Positions 41,621 to 51,700 of a DNA stretch of 64,000 nucleotides are shown here, one piece after another. The notes below the pieces were generated by a model, which was given only the letters and a program-made list of their open reading frames with translations, was not told the DNA's origin and made no database searches. This DNA is from Fulverythrobacter ferritrahens. GTDB taxonomy: Bacteria > Pseudomonadota > Alphaproteobacteria > Sphingomonadales > Sphingomonadaceae. The stretch lies in assembly GCF_020539485.1 (NCBI RefSeq), contig NZ_JACDXU010000001.1, forward strand, positions 310,001-374,000. The letters are read 5' to 3'. Position 1 is the first letter of the stretch; every line of letters begins with the position of its first letter. A program made the translations under genes and the position numbers.

Positions 41621-42637
41621 TCACCTTGTGGCCTCCAGCACCAGCTTCGATACCAAGCCACCACCGCCATCCATGGTGTGAACCGACTCCGCCACAACCC
41701 ATTTCCGCGCGTTGATCTCCGCCTTGAACCCCGTCACCGTCACCGGCGTTTCCGGATAAATATCCGGCCGCCCCAGCGGCAGGGTGAAGCTCAATTTCGC
41801 CTTGGCGCGGGTCAGGCGGCTGTCTTCACCTTCGGCGGCCTGGCGGGCGTCGGCTTCATTGGCGAAGGTCTTGCGGATGCGCTTGGGCTTGGTGTCGCTC
41901 TTGCCGCTGCCGCCCACTTGCACTTCCTGCCGTCGTCCGCTGGCCTTGTCATGCCACACGGCAATGACGCCGCCGTAATTCTCCCGCTCTATCCGTTCAT
42001 ATTCCGCGCCATTGGTGGCTGCGCGGTCGATTGTTATCGCGGGGATCGTGCCGCCGGTGGGGGCTTTGCCCTTGCCGATCGGGGCGAAGAGCAGCTTGCC
42101 CGCCTTCACCGTGGCCATGGCATCAAAGCGTTTGCCCAGCAGCATCAGCAGCGCGGCATCGCTTTTCGCGCCGGGCCCCAGCGCGGGGATGGTCTTGCCG
42201 CCCAGCGCGGCATCGATGGCGGTGCCCAGGCCGTTTTCCCCGGCAATGGTGGAGAGAACGTCCCGCACGCTCTTGCCCACAAAGCTGCGTTCCCGCCGCA
42301 CGCGGAAGGCATCGGTGAAATCGGCGCTGCGCGCGCGGATGGTCACGATGTCCAGCGCGCCGCTCCACTTCGCTTCATCCACCCGGAAGCGGCCCTTGTG
42401 GACCAGCCCAAGGGGCAGGCCCGCGCCGCGCAGCCAGCCCATGGATACTTCCAGCTCCACGCCCGGTGTGGGCAATTCCAGCAGTCCGTCCGCATCCTGC
42501 AGCACGATGTCCAGCTGGTCGGCTTCCTCGGCCCGCTTTTCGGTGATGCTGGCGGAAAGCAGGCGGGGGTTGAGCTTGTCGGTCATGTCCTTCCCGTCCA
42601 GCATCACCAGCCATGTGGCAAAGGGCAGGTCAGCCAT
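41621..42637 (-). CDS. D: P2 gpD-like tail protein
   Basis: 338 residues from the ATG at 42637 (MADLPFATWLVMLDGKDMTD); it overlaps the gpU stop by eight bases. The gpD/late-control family fold is visible in DKLNPRLLSASITEKRAEEA, GRFRVDEAKWSGALDIVTIR and the C-terminal GFKAEINARKWVVAESVHTM. In contractile tails gpD forms the hub at the spike-tape-measure junction. It is the last gene of the main tail operon, as in P2. Confidence 0.9.
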   Translation of the reverse strand: MADLPFATWLVMLDGKDMTDKLNPRLLSASITEKRAEEADQLDIVLQDADGLLELPTPGVELEVSMGWLRGAGLPLGLVHKGRFRVDEAKWSGALDIVTIRARSADFTDAFRVRRERSFVGKSVRDVLSTIAGENGLGTAIDAALGGKTIPALGPGAKSDAALLMLLGKRFDAMATVKAGKLLFAPIGKGKAPTGGTIPAITIDRAATNGAEYERIERENYGGVIAVWHDKASGRRQEVQVGGSGKSDTKPKRIRKTFANEADARQAAEGEDSRLTRAKAKLSFTLPLGRPDIYPETPVTVTGFKAEINARKWVVAESVHTMDGGGGLVSKLVLEATR

Positions 42638-43010
42638 CGGCGCGCACCAGCGAGAGGGCGAAATCCGATTTGCGCGGGGCACCGTCTACAAAGAACAGGC
42701 TCTGCGTCAGTTCCAGCGACCGGATAGTGAATTCGCCCAGGACTTCGCCCGCGCCGCTGGTGAGGGTGTAGGAATCGCCCCGCGCGGCAAGATCGCGGAT
42801 CGTCTCGATAGAGGAATAGGCGCCGATCCCGTCCCCCGGATAAAGCGCGCCGGAAAGGTCCAGGCTTTCCGCGCCGGGGCCAAGGAATTGCGTTGCCGGG
42901 CGCACGCCAAAGCGGTCCCCTTCGGCAAAGCGCCATTCGAAGCGGTGGCGCAGCTCGGTATAGGGCAGGGTGCCGATTTCGAAGATGAACTGGTCCAGGG
43001 CCATCAGCAT
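42630..43010 (-). CDS. U: P2 gpU-like tail terminator/assembly protein
   Basis: 126 residues (MALDQFIFEIGTLPYTELRH, FGVRPATQFLGPGAESLDLS) with the gpU family pattern, which covers the end of the tail tube. An ATG two codons on is an alternative start. It lies between the tape measure and D genes as in P2. Confidence 0.9.
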   Translation of the reverse strand: MLMALDQFIFEIGTLPYTELRHRFEWRFAEGDRFGVRPATQFLGPGAESLDLSGALYPGDGIGAYSSIETIRDLAARGDSYTLTSGAGEVLGEFTIRSLELTQSLFFVDGAPRKSDFALSLVRADG

Positions 43011-43021
43011 GGCGCAGGCTC

Positions 43022-45364
43022 CTATTGATCGGAAAAGGAAGATCGCTTCGCAGCGGCCTTGCCGTCCGCCAGGCGGCGGAATTCAGCCACCACTTCATCC
43101 GCGATATTGGCGGCGCTCTGACCCGGCGCGGCCTTGATGGTGATGGCGCCGGGGCCGAAGGTGAAATTATTGTTCGCCGCTGCCGGAGCTGCGCCGCGCA
43201 TTGGGGAGAGGGCCAAGGGGAGGTTGCGTGGGCGCATGGCGGCCATGGCCACATCGCCCGCCATGGCGCGGCTTGCCTGCACGGGCCCATCCCCGCCGCG
43301 CTCAATCCCGCTGGCAAGGCCCTGCGTGATGAAACTGCCCTGCAGCATCATCAGACGGGAGGGGGATTTGATTCCGAAGAAATTCTTGAAGGCAGTCAGC
43401 CCGCTTTTGGCGATGTCCAGCAGGCGGTGGCGCAGGCCCAAGGGATCGAGCCCGTTCAGCAGTCCGGCCATGATCTGCTTGCCCAGCCCGAGCATCTTGC
43501 CCGGAAGGCCGGCAAGGAAGTCCAGCCCGGCGCCAAAGGCCGATTTGATCCCGTCCCAATGGCGGATGACAAAGGCCACGGCCACACCGATGGGGCCGAA
43601 CAGATAGGGGAAGCGCATGAAGGTAGACTTCAGCCAGTTCCACGCGCCGGACAGCATGGCCAGGCCGGAATTGAAGGCCGCCTTGATGTTGTCCCAATAG
43701 CGCCAGATCAGATAGCCCACCACGACCACCGCCAGCACAATGCCGCCGAGCGCCAAGGGGGTGACAGACATCATCGCGGCTAGTCGAACGAAGCCTTGGC
43801 CCAGCATCAGGGCGGCACCGCGGATCTTGCCGAAGGCGGAAACGAAGGTGCCCGCTTCCTTCAGCATCTGAAACTGCTTCCACGCTTTCCAGAGCGTCAC
43901 CAGGGGGCCAATCGCAAATCCAATGCCCAGTTTCAGCGCGCCAAGGCCCAAGGTCACCCCGGCAATGCCGGTGGCAGTCAGCATCAGGCCCTTGGCCAGA
44001 TCGGGATGTTCCTTCGTCCAGGCGCGCACGGAATTGGCGATGGCCACCACTTTTTGCGCGCCTTCGGTAATGGTCGGCAGCAGGGCCTGCCCCAGCGTGA
44101 TATTCACGGCGGACAGGCCGTTCTTCGCCAGCCCCAGCGCCCCTTCGGTGGTGGCGATGCGGGCCAGATATTCCTTCTGCATGCTGCCCGCATAGGCTGT
44201 GCTGTCCCCCACCAGGGCGAAGTTCTTTTTCAGCTGGTCCAGATTGGTCAGCATCGGCGCAATGGCGGCCACGCTTTCCGATCCGAATAGCTGGGTCAGT
44301 GTGCCGGCCTGCGCTTCCTTGGGCAGCTGGCGCAGCTTTTCCAGCAGGCCCAGGATCGCGCCGCCCGCGTCCTTCTGCATGGCAGCGGCCATGTCGCGAG
44401 CGTCCAGCCCCAGCGCTTCCATTGCCTGTTGCTGGCTCTTGGTGGCCTTGTCCCCCTTGGTCATGGCCAGCATCATGTTCTTGATGCCAGTGGCGGCGAT
44501 CTCCTCTTCCACGCCCACCGAATTCATCAACTGGCCCATGGCCGCGATCTGCGGCGCGGCAAGGCCCGCCACCTTGCCCAGCGCGCCGATCCTTGTGGTG
44601 ATGCCAGCCACGGCGCCCACATTGCCGCCATAGGTGTTGGTCAGCGCGTTGATCTGGTCAGCCAGAGTGCGCACGTCCTTCTGGCCCATGCCGAAGGCAG
44701 TGCGCCATTTGGCCATCATGCCGCCGGCATCCTCTGCCGTGGTATCGAAGGCGATGCCCATCTGCGCGGCATCTTCAGTGAAGGTCAGCAATTCCTTGCG
44801 CGCCACGCCCGCGCGCCCGGCGGCGGCCACGATCTGGGCCATGCCTTCCGCCGTCATCGGGATGCGCGTGGAAAGGTCCAGCAGATCGTCCCCCATTTGC
44901 TGGAACTGCCGGGGCGTATCGAAATCCACCACCTTGCGCACATCGGCCATGGCGCTTTCAAAGGTCATGGCCTGCTTTGACGCCAGCACCGCCGGGGCGG
45001 CCATGGCCACGCCGGTTACGATATTTTCGGTTCCGGCAGAGCGCAGATCGGCACCGCGATTGCGCATGGCATCGGCGCGGGCATTGATGGCCAGCAGCTT
45101 GGTCTGGCGTTCCATCTCGCTATTGGTGCGGGCAATCCTTTCGGCCAGGTCGCGTTCGCGGTTCATCAGGGCGGAAACATTGCCGGTGGAACGCTTCAGT
45201 TCCCCCTGCACATTGCGCATTTCCTTTTCCAGATCGCGCGCCTCGCGCTTCATCGCGGCCAGCTGTTCGCTGCCCGACTGGCCCAGCCCCACGATATTCT
45301 TCAGCGGGCCGGACAGCCGGTCGGAACTGGCAAAGCTGACGAGAAGGCGCAGGTTCTTGTTCAT
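43022..45364 (-). CDS. T: Tail tape-measure protein (P2 gpT-like)
   Basis: 780 residues. An N-terminal coiled coil (about 20-95) is followed by the phage tail tape-measure core TFESAMADVRKVVDFDTPRQ, MTAEGMAQIVAAAGRAGVAR and GMMAKWRTAFGMGQKDVRTL. Several hydrophobic segments occur around residues 460-570 (LALGGIVLAVVVVGYLIW), and the end is Gly/Pro-rich. Its length sets tail length. The ATG overlaps the E' stop (ATGA). Confidence 0.93.
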   Translation of the reverse strand: MNKNLRLLVSFASSDRLSGPLKNIVGLGQSGSEQLAAMKREARDLEKEMRNVQGELKRSTGNVSALMNRERDLAERIARTNSEMERQTKLLAINARADAMRNRGADLRSAGTENIVTGVAMAAPAVLASKQAMTFESAMADVRKVVDFDTPRQFQQMGDDLLDLSTRIPMTAEGMAQIVAAAGRAGVARKELLTFTEDAAQMGIAFDTTAEDAGGMMAKWRTAFGMGQKDVRTLADQINALTNTYGGNVGAVAGITTRIGALGKVAGLAAPQIAAMGQLMNSVGVEEEIAATGIKNMMLAMTKGDKATKSQQQAMEALGLDARDMAAAMQKDAGGAILGLLEKLRQLPKEAQAGTLTQLFGSESVAAIAPMLTNLDQLKKNFALVGDSTAYAGSMQKEYLARIATTEGALGLAKNGLSAVNITLGQALLPTITEGAQKVVAIANSVRAWTKEHPDLAKGLMLTATGIAGVTLGLGALKLGIGFAIGPLVTLWKAWKQFQMLKEAGTFVSAFGKIRGAALMLGQGFVRLAAMMSVTPLALGGIVLAVVVVGYLIWRYWDNIKAAFNSGLAMLSGAWNWLKSTFMRFPYLFGPIGVAVAFVIRHWDGIKSAFGAGLDFLAGLPGKMLGLGKQIMAGLLNGLDPLGLRHRLLDIAKSGLTAFKNFFGIKSPSRLMMLQGSFITQGLASGIERGGDGPVQASRAMAGDVAMAAMRPRNLPLALSPMRGAAPAAANNNFTFGPGAITIKAAPGQSAANIADEVVAEFRRLADGKAAAKRSSFSDQ

Positions 45365-45818
45365 TCGGCCACCCGGTTGATGTCATTCCAGCGGCTGACC
45401 GCCAGTTCCCGCCACATGCGCAATTCGGCCAGTTCCATTTCCAGCAGCACGGCGGGCGGCCAGTGGAAGATCAGGGCAATGTCCGCGATCAGCTCTTCAA
45501 CACTGCCTCCACTCGCTGGCGGTCGGCCGGGGTCAGAAAAAAATCGATGACTGCACCGGCGCAGGCGGCAGCGTCTGCCGGATCGAGAGCATCGGCCTCC
45601 GCCTGCGTGATTGGCGGGGTGGCAATACGGGGAAGCACGTCCAGCACAGCGCTGACGCGGGCATTCATCAGATCCTGAATGGAAAGGCCGCGCAGCTCGC
45701 CCGTGCGGGGCTTTCGCAGGGCGATGGCCGCGATCTGCTCATCGCCGCGCTGGATGGGTTCGGAAAGCGTGATGGGATCGGAGAATTTGCGCGCAGCAGC
45801 GGCGGACTGGTCGGCCAT
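45361..45818 (-). CDS. E+E' tail chaperone fusion made by -1 frameshift
   Basis: The second frame has no usable start codon and encodes ELIADIALIFHWPPAVLLEM, ELAELRMWRELAVSRW, the P2 GpE/E' signature. It is open from a run of seven T on the coding strand (45537-45543) within gene E, where the zero-frame codons are GAT-TTT-TTT. A -1 slip there gives a product of about 152 residues: 94 from E and 58 from E'. P2 makes its E+E' protein in the same way with a T-rich slip site. Confidence 0.8.
45489..45818 (-). CDS. E: Tail assembly chaperone E
   Basis: 109 residues from the ATG at 45818 (MADQSAAAARKFSDPITLSE), with AGGTG upstream; a longer reading to 45887 is less likely. It fits the phage tail assembly chaperone family (RGDEQIAAIALRKPRTGELR, GLSIQDLMNARVSAVLDVLP). 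It should coat the tape measure during tail assembly, together with the frameshifted E+E' form. Confidence 0.88.
   Translation of the reverse strand: MADQSAAAARKFSDPITLSEPIQRGDEQIAAIALRKPRTGELRGLSIQDLMNARVSAVLDVLPRIATPPITQAEADALDPADAAACAGAVIDFFLTPADRQRVEAVLKS
45537..45543 (-). promoter_or_regulatory. Slippery heptamer TTTTTTT for -1 frameshifting
   Basis: On the coding strand GAT-TTT-TTT-CTG in gene E. Two TTT codons re-pair perfectly after a one-base backward slip, and the new frame runs on without stop to the end of E'. Confidence 0.75.
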
Positions 45819-45909
45819 GGGGCACCTTTCGAGGATGGGGAAGGGGGAGCGGAAAATTCCCCGCCCCGGCGCGTCCGCTCGATGCACGCCGGGGCGAAGC
45901 TTCTGCGGG

Positions 45910-46419
45910 CTAGATGCCCAGATTGCGGCGATGTTCGGCCATGCGGTCCACGCCGCCCACGATGAAGACCATGTTGATCTCGTCTTTCTCGATCAGCGTG
46001 CGGCCATCGACCATCAGCTTGTAATAGGCGCAGCGGGTCTTCACGGTCTGCTCGGTATCGCTGCCAGCCTTGGCGCTGCCGGGATCGATCTCGGAATGGC
46101 GACCGCGCACGGTAATATCCACCGTCTTGGTCTGGCCGGTATTGTCGTCCTGATAGGAACCGACAAAGCGCAGCGGCACCGCGCTCAGCGTCGTGGCGCC
46201 GAACTGGGAATAGACCTTTTCCAGCATTCCGCCGATCTTCCATTCGAACTCGATCGGCTCGCCGCCCAGGTCTACGCCCACGGCAGCATCGAAGCCGCCG
46301 CCGCGCCAGTCTTCCAGCGTGCGGACAAGCTTGGGCAGGGTGACTTCGCCCGTTTCGCCCAGATAGGATTCGCCGTCATTGAAAACGGTCAGGGTCTTGA
46401 GTTTGGAGGGCATGCCCAT
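45910..46419 (-). CDS. FII: Major tail tube protein (P2 gpFII-like)
   Basis: 169 residues (MPSKLKTLTVFNDGESYLGE, TGEVTLPKLVRTLEDWRGGG, then ITVRGRHSEIDPGSAKAG), which is the P2 FII tube pattern. It forms the inner rigid tube. Placed between sheath and chaperone genes exactly as in P2. Confidence 0.93.
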   Translation of the reverse strand: MGMPSKLKTLTVFNDGESYLGETGEVTLPKLVRTLEDWRGGGFDAAVGVDLGGEPIEFEWKIGGMLEKVYSQFGATTLSAVPLRFVGSYQDDNTGQTKTVDITVRGRHSEIDPGSAKAGSDTEQTVKTRCAYYKLMVDGRTLIEKDEINMVFIVGGVDRMAEHRRNLGI

Positions 46420-46458
46420 GGCTGATTACTCCGGAAAATTGGGGGAAGGCGGGCGTGC

Positions 46459-47592
46459 TCAGGCCGCCAGCAGCTGGGAATAGAAACGGTCGGAAATCTG
46501 CGGGCGCAGGCCGATGGCCTCGGCGGGCGCGCAGTCGGTGAATTCATAATCGATCACCAGCTTGCCCGCCTTCAGGGCTTCCGCAGGATTATCGGCGGAA
46601 TTATAGCTGGCTTCGGCACCGATGATGCGGCCATCCGCCTTCAGCTCGCGGAATTTGGCGTTGATGCTCTCAAGGATGTCGCGGATCAGGCCAGGCACAA
46701 TCGGCTTGTCGATGGCCCAGACCAGCCCTTCGGCAATGGCATCCTGCAGGGCGTAACTGGTGCGCACCGTGCTTTCGAAAGCGTAGATCGGATCGTCCGA
46801 ACAGGTGCGGTTGCCCCAGAAGCGATAGCCATCGATCCGGGCCAGCGTGGTGATGTCCGCATCGTTCAGCTGGCTGGCCAGGGTCACATCGTTGGCCAGG
46901 ATGGAAAAGGGCACCGGGCGGGCAAGGCCGGTCACGCCGTTCACTGCCACGTTGGACAGGGTCTTGTGCCACCCGGTCTGCTGGTCGATTTTGCTCCGCA
47001 GGCCCAGAGCGCGGGCAATCGCGCTGCCATCAAAGTCGGAAAATTCCGGCCAGATCAGCATCATTTCCCGCTGGCCAAAATTCTGGCGATAGGCGGAAAG
47101 CTCGCCCAAAGTGTCACCCTGCGCCGCGCAATATGCAAAGCCGCGCAGCTTCTGCGCCACAGTGGCAAAGGCTGCGGCCACGCTTTCCCCATCCAGCCCC
47201 GGCGCGCCCAGAATGCGCGGGCGAAGGCCCAGCTGGGATTCAGCGCCCAGCAGCGCCTGCATACCGGTCAACTCGCCGCCCGCCGTGGTGGTGCCAACAA
47301 CATTGGCGCTGGTTTCCGCCGTGGTCTCTCCCTCGGCCACGCGCACCACCACCACCGGGGCATTGGCCTGGTCGGCAATGGCATCCAGCGATCGGGCCAG
47401 CGTGCCGTCATCCCCGGCCTTGCCGATTGCGGCGGCAAGGTCTTCCAGATGCACTGCCTCGTTCAGCGGGAAAGTGGCGGCATCGGCATCATCGGCAGTG
47501 CAGACCATGCCGATGGTGGAAGTGGCGACATCGGCAATGGCGCGGGTGGCGCTGTTATTCTCGGTTACGCGGATGCCGTGGTAATAGGGCAT
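46459..47592 (-). CDS. FI: Contractile tail sheath protein (P2 gpFI-like)
   Basis: 377 residues (MPYYHGIRVTENNSATRAIA, STIGMVCTADDADAATFPLN; later GYRFWGNRTCSDDPIYAFES and the C-terminal YEFTDCAPAEAIGLRPQIS). This is the P2/T4-type sheath family, and its presence shows a contractile (myovirus-type) tail. It starts 18 bases after the W stop, so V-W-FI-FII-E-T-U-D is one operon. Confidence 0.95.
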   Translation of the reverse strand: MPYYHGIRVTENNSATRAIADVATSTIGMVCTADDADAATFPLNEAVHLEDLAAAIGKAGDDGTLARSLDAIADQANAPVVVVRVAEGETTAETSANVVGTTTAGGELTGMQALLGAESQLGLRPRILGAPGLDGESVAAAFATVAQKLRGFAYCAAQGDTLGELSAYRQNFGQREMMLIWPEFSDFDGSAIARALGLRSKIDQQTGWHKTLSNVAVNGVTGLARPVPFSILANDVTLASQLNDADITTLARIDGYRFWGNRTCSDDPIYAFESTVRTSYALQDAIAEGLVWAIDKPIVPGLIRDILESINAKFRELKADGRIIGAEASYNSADNPAEALKAGKLVIDYEFTDCAPAEAIGLRPQISDRFYSQLLAA

Positions 47593-47610
47593 GGGGCGGC
47601 CTTTCAGTGG

Positions 47611-47952
47611 CTAGAGGGCTAGGGTGAGGGAGTAAGGCGGCTTGCCCGGCAGATCGGTGCGATAGCCCTTGATGGTCAGTTCCGGGCGGCCCGCGCGGGT
47701 CAGCCCAGTCGCGGAAACGCGGGTGGGGCGCACGCGCGGCTCCCACCGGCGGATGGCAATGGCCGTGGCCGCAAACAACAGCAGGGGCAGGGCAGGGCCC
47801 AGCGGGGCGTCCACCAGTTTGAACAGATCGCTGCCGAATTCGTGGCGCATCACGCAGCTGCCCTTGGGCGTGGTCAGGATTTCGGCCACGCTCTGGTCAA
47901 TCTCGGCATCGCCGCTCAGCGCGCGGCCCGTATTGCGGTCCATCGCGCTCAT
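47611..47952 (-). CDS. W: Baseplate protein W (gp25-like)
   Basis: 113 residues (MSAMDRNTGRALSGDAEIDQ, SVAEILTTPKGSCVMRHEFG, SDLFKLVDAPLGP), the gp25/GpW lysozyme-like baseplate wedge family, with the conserved TPKGS and EFGSDLF. It overlaps the V gene end by four bases. Confidence 0.93.
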   Translation of the reverse strand: MSAMDRNTGRALSGDAEIDQSVAEILTTPKGSCVMRHEFGSDLFKLVDAPLGPALPLLLFAATAIAIRRWEPRVRPTRVSATGLTRAGRPELTIKGYRTDLPGKPPYSLTLAL

Positions 47953-48479
47953 TGCGGGCCTGCCGTGCTGGCACCGCCGGATTGCACGCCGGGGTGAGTA
48001 TGGCCCTTGCCGCTGATCCCGGCGGCGATCACATCGCTTTGCCCGGTGACCGTGCCATCCACATCGGCATCGCCGCTGACGGCCAGATTGCCGGTGATGG
48101 TGACATCGCCGGTAATGTCGATTCCGCCGGGCGCGGCGATCACGATCCCGTCAGCAGTGAGTTTGATCGTCAGCCCATTGGGGCCGTGCAAATGGTGGTT
48201 TTCATCGCTGGCGGGCGCGGGGAAGGCGTTGGACAGCAGCCCGCGCAGGATGATCGCCCCGGCGATGTCCGCCTCCGGGCAGATAAGCAGAACCTGTTCG
48301 CCCACGCTGGGCGGCGCCCATGTGCGAAACGCGCCCGCCAGTTCTGTCCAGGGCACAGGCGGGGACAGGACTTCGCCGCATTCCACCTCGGCCAGCCCGG
48401 CCTCCAGATCGACCGACGCAATCCGGCCAGGGCGCAGCAAATCGCCAATCTTGCCGGGAATGTCGTCCTCGTCTTCCAT
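47949..48479 (-). CDS. V: Baseplate spike protein V
   Basis: 176 residues. An N-terminal OB-fold (GKIGDLLRPGRIASVDLEAG, PVPWTELAGAFRTWAPPSVG) is followed by repeats of a short beta-helix (GGIDITGDVTITGNLAVSGD, ADVDGTVTGQSDV), and a histidine pair GKGHTHPG near the end that in P2 gpV binds iron at the needle tip. It is the first gene of the main tail operon, 58 bases downstream of a TTGTG-N11-CACAA dyad. Confidence 0.93.
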   Translation of the reverse strand: MEDEDDIPGKIGDLLRPGRIASVDLEAGLAEVECGEVLSPPVPWTELAGAFRTWAPPSVGEQVLLICPEADIAGAIILRGLLSNAFPAPASDENHHLHGPNGLTIKLTADGIVIAAPGGIDITGDVTITGNLAVSGDADVDGTVTGQSDVIAAGISGKGHTHPGVQSGGASTAGPQ

Positions 48480-48713
48480 GAAGGCGAGGGATGGATGCTA
48501 TAATCGAAAAAATTGAACGACTGTCTTTGTGGTGGTGTCGATCACAAATTCAATAGGTTAATCAAATGTCCTGAGCTCGGTGGTCTACCCCCTGACCTTT
48601 AGGGCATATGGTTGGTAGTTAACACATTGGTTACGTTTTGATCATTACGGGCTCTTCGTGCGCATCGCGCCTTTCGGGTCAAACGACAAACATAACAGTG
48701 TGTTGCGTGCATA
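48480..48713. promoter_or_regulatory. Divergent promoter region between spike V and the GGDEF/EAL gene
   Basis: Contains a -10-like TATAAT (48499-48504, near-symmetrical) within GGATGCTATAATC, which recurs at 59611-59623, and a late-operator candidate at 48526-48547. No gene is visible inside. Confidence 0.5.
48526..48547. promoter_or_regulatory. Candidate Ogr-type late operator upstream of V
   Basis: TTTGT-N13-ACAA, also readable as TTGTG-N11-CACAA, centred 58 bases before the V start. It matches the element at 55248-55269 in arms, spacing and the TTTGTGNTGGNG left portion. P2 Ogr sites are TGT-N12-ACA dyads about 55 bases before the transcription start, so the type fits although the spacing differs by one. 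Confidence 0.6.
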
Positions 48714-51700
48714 ATGAAGAACTCTTGGTTGTTCAGTGACGAGAATGGTCATTCCAATGGAATGGCCATTCTCCGACCTCCAAAAATCGAAAACTCTCTT
48801 CGAGATCAGGCCTTTGATGAGCTTGTTCGCCTTGCCGCGTCGATCTGCGAGACGCCGATGGTGGTTCTGAGCCTGCTCGACGAGGATCGGTATTGGTTTA
48901 AGGCCCGTATCGGAGTCGATGCCGGCGAAGCGCCAAGAAGTTGGTCTGTGTGTGAGAGTGTTCTCAGCGCGGGCCGCTTTTATCAGTCCAGCAGTCCTGG
49001 CGCCCCGACAGTCGGGCACAACTGGTCGTTGATCGACTTGCCCGCGGTGGAGTTCTACGCCGGGACACCGCTTTTCTCGGCTGACGGTATCGCTTTCGGA
49101 GCGATCTGCGTCATGTCGAGCTCTGCGCGCCCGTCCGGGCTCAGCGAAAAACAGATACGTGGACTGGAATCGCTGGCAAATCTTGCCACGGCAGTGATGG
49201 ACCGGCGTGGGACAGAATTGCTTGGTGATCCGATTGCCAATGATCACGCCAAACGTGGCGCGGCGAGTGACAATCTAATTGGAAATCTCCCCGGAACCGT
49301 TTTCAGAAGCAGCCTTCAATTCCCCCGCCAGATCAGTTTCCTGAGCGACACCGTCACGCGCCTGACCGGTTACGAGAGGTCGGAATTTCTCACCGGGACC
49401 GCGAGCTGGTCAGGTTGCATTGAGCCCGAGGATTTGGCGGTCTTGGAAAATGCCGTCTTGGAGGCAAGCCGGAAAGAAGGCGCTTACGAAGTAGTCTATC
49501 GATTCCGCAAGAAGGGAGGCGAACTGACCTGGCTTCGCGAAAGCGGCCTTGTAACCCGCGATGCGGGAACGAGCACGCTTGAAGGTTATATAATAGATTA
49601 TTCGAAATACAAAAATGCTGAAGCCGCGCTTCTGACAAGCGAAGCCCGAATGGCGACCGTTCTGCGCAACGCAACTGTCGGCATCCTGCATCGGGACATA
49701 TCGGGCAATATTATCCTGATGAACGAGAAATATGCTGAGCTAACCGGTCGAACGGCGGAGGAGCTTGACGGGTTACACTTCGAGGAGTTCACGCATCCCG
49801 ACGATCTCAAGGCAACCCTGGATAGCGTTGCAGAGTGTTTGCGCACGGGGCAACCAAGCACCGTAAAAAAGCGCTACGTTCACAAGGACGGCAGTTGTCG
49901 CTGGTGCGAAGTGACGATTTCCATGGTGAAAGATGGGGATGAAAGTGCAGCAACTCTGGTGGCGATTGCCAAGGATATTGATGCCGAAATCGCCGCCGAA
50001 CATGCGATACGAGAGCGCGAGGAACGGCTTTCGCTCGCGGTGGACGCAGCTCAGATGGGCATCTGGGACATAGACCTCCACTCTGGGAAGCAGGTCTGGT
50101 CCGCAAAGCTGGTCGATCTGCTGGGACTGAACAAATCCACCGAACCCAATTTGCGGAAATTCCTCGGTCGTCTGGCGGAAGGCGAGATGCACCGTCTGCG
50201 CCATCGTCGTCTCCAAATTCGCCGGCGTTATGGCGACCGCGATACGCTGCGCCTTGGCTTTCGATTCAAGGAAGTATTCCAAATTATCCGAGCCGATACG
50301 GCCAAGGCTCGCTGGTTGTCCTGTGCTGGCCGCCTGGTGCAAGGCGACACCCCGCAAGGACGCCTGATCCTGAGCTTTCGTGACATCACGAACGAGATCG
50401 AGACGCATGAAAAGGTCCGGTGGATCGCTAATCACGACAATTTGACCGGCCTGGCCAACCGTCGAAGCTTTTCTCGGGTGCTTGAGACCCGCCTGAGCGA
50501 TGGAGGGCGTGTCAGCGGCCCGTTTGCCCTGATCCAGATTGATCTCGATAATTTTAAGGATGTCAACGACACCAACGGCCACGAGGCCGGTGACGCGGTG
50601 CTGTGTTCAGTGGCCGACCGGATCCGACCGCTCCTTGATCCAGGTGGATTGCTTGCACGCCTCGGCGGCGATGAATTCGGAATCCTGATCAATAGTGATA
50701 GCGAGGGAGTAGCGGCGGAGCATCTGTGCCGCAAAATTGTGGCAACTCTCGGTGATCCGGTTGCTCTGAGCGACGGCCGGGTGGTGGATGTGCGGGCGAG
50801 CATGGGGATTAGCCTGTTCCCCGAACAAGGTCGGGACATAAACACATTGCTGCGCCATGCCGATTTGGCACTTTACGCCGCTAAGCGCAGTGGGAAGGGA
50901 TCCTTCCGCACGTTCAGCGCCAGAATGGCAGACGAGATGAACGAACGATCGTTCATGATTGGCAATGCACGGGCCGCAATTCGAAACGAATCCATCATCC
51001 CCTATTATCAGCCCAAGCATTGCCTTCGGACGGGCCGCAGGGTCGGGCTTGAGGCTCTGTTGCGATGGCGCGATGAAGTTGGCGTGATGCGTTCGCCCGA
51101 TTGCCTGGCGGCGGCGTTTGACGATCACGAGATGGCGACCAAAATCACGGACATCATGCTCGGCAAGATTGCGGACGACATTCAACAGTGGACCCTCAGC
51201 GGAATCGACTATGGGCATGTAGCAATCAATGCCACTTCGGCCGACTTGCGCTCGGGGGCGCTGTTTGAAAGAATCTCCGGGGCGTTGGGAAGCCGCAACA
51301 TTCCGATTGACGCGGTGCAGGTTGAAGTAACTGAAAACGTCCTCATGGAAAGCCGAACCGGCAAGATCATGAAGGAACTGGAAAAGCTGCAGGGGCAGGG
51401 CATCACGATCTGTCTGGATGACTTTGGGACAGGATTTGCCTCTCTCGCACATCTGCGGAATTTTCCGGTCGATGTCATAAAGATCGACAGGTCATTCGTC
51501 TCGGAAATCCGCAGTTTCAATGGGCGCTATGCGATCGTGGATGCGATCGTTCACATGTGCCGTGCGCTGAACATTCTCACTGTGGCGGAAGGCATAGAGA
51601 CCCCGGACCAAGAGGATTACCTCCGGTCAGTGGGATGTAATCTCGGCCAAGGTTTTCTGTTCGGGCGAGCTCAATCCGCGGATGAAGTGGCGAAAGCGAA

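Noticed and set aside
41336-41681. Frames on both strands in the spacer before the tail operon
   Set aside because: No ribosome binding sites, no domain, and overlap with gene D or the small ORF.
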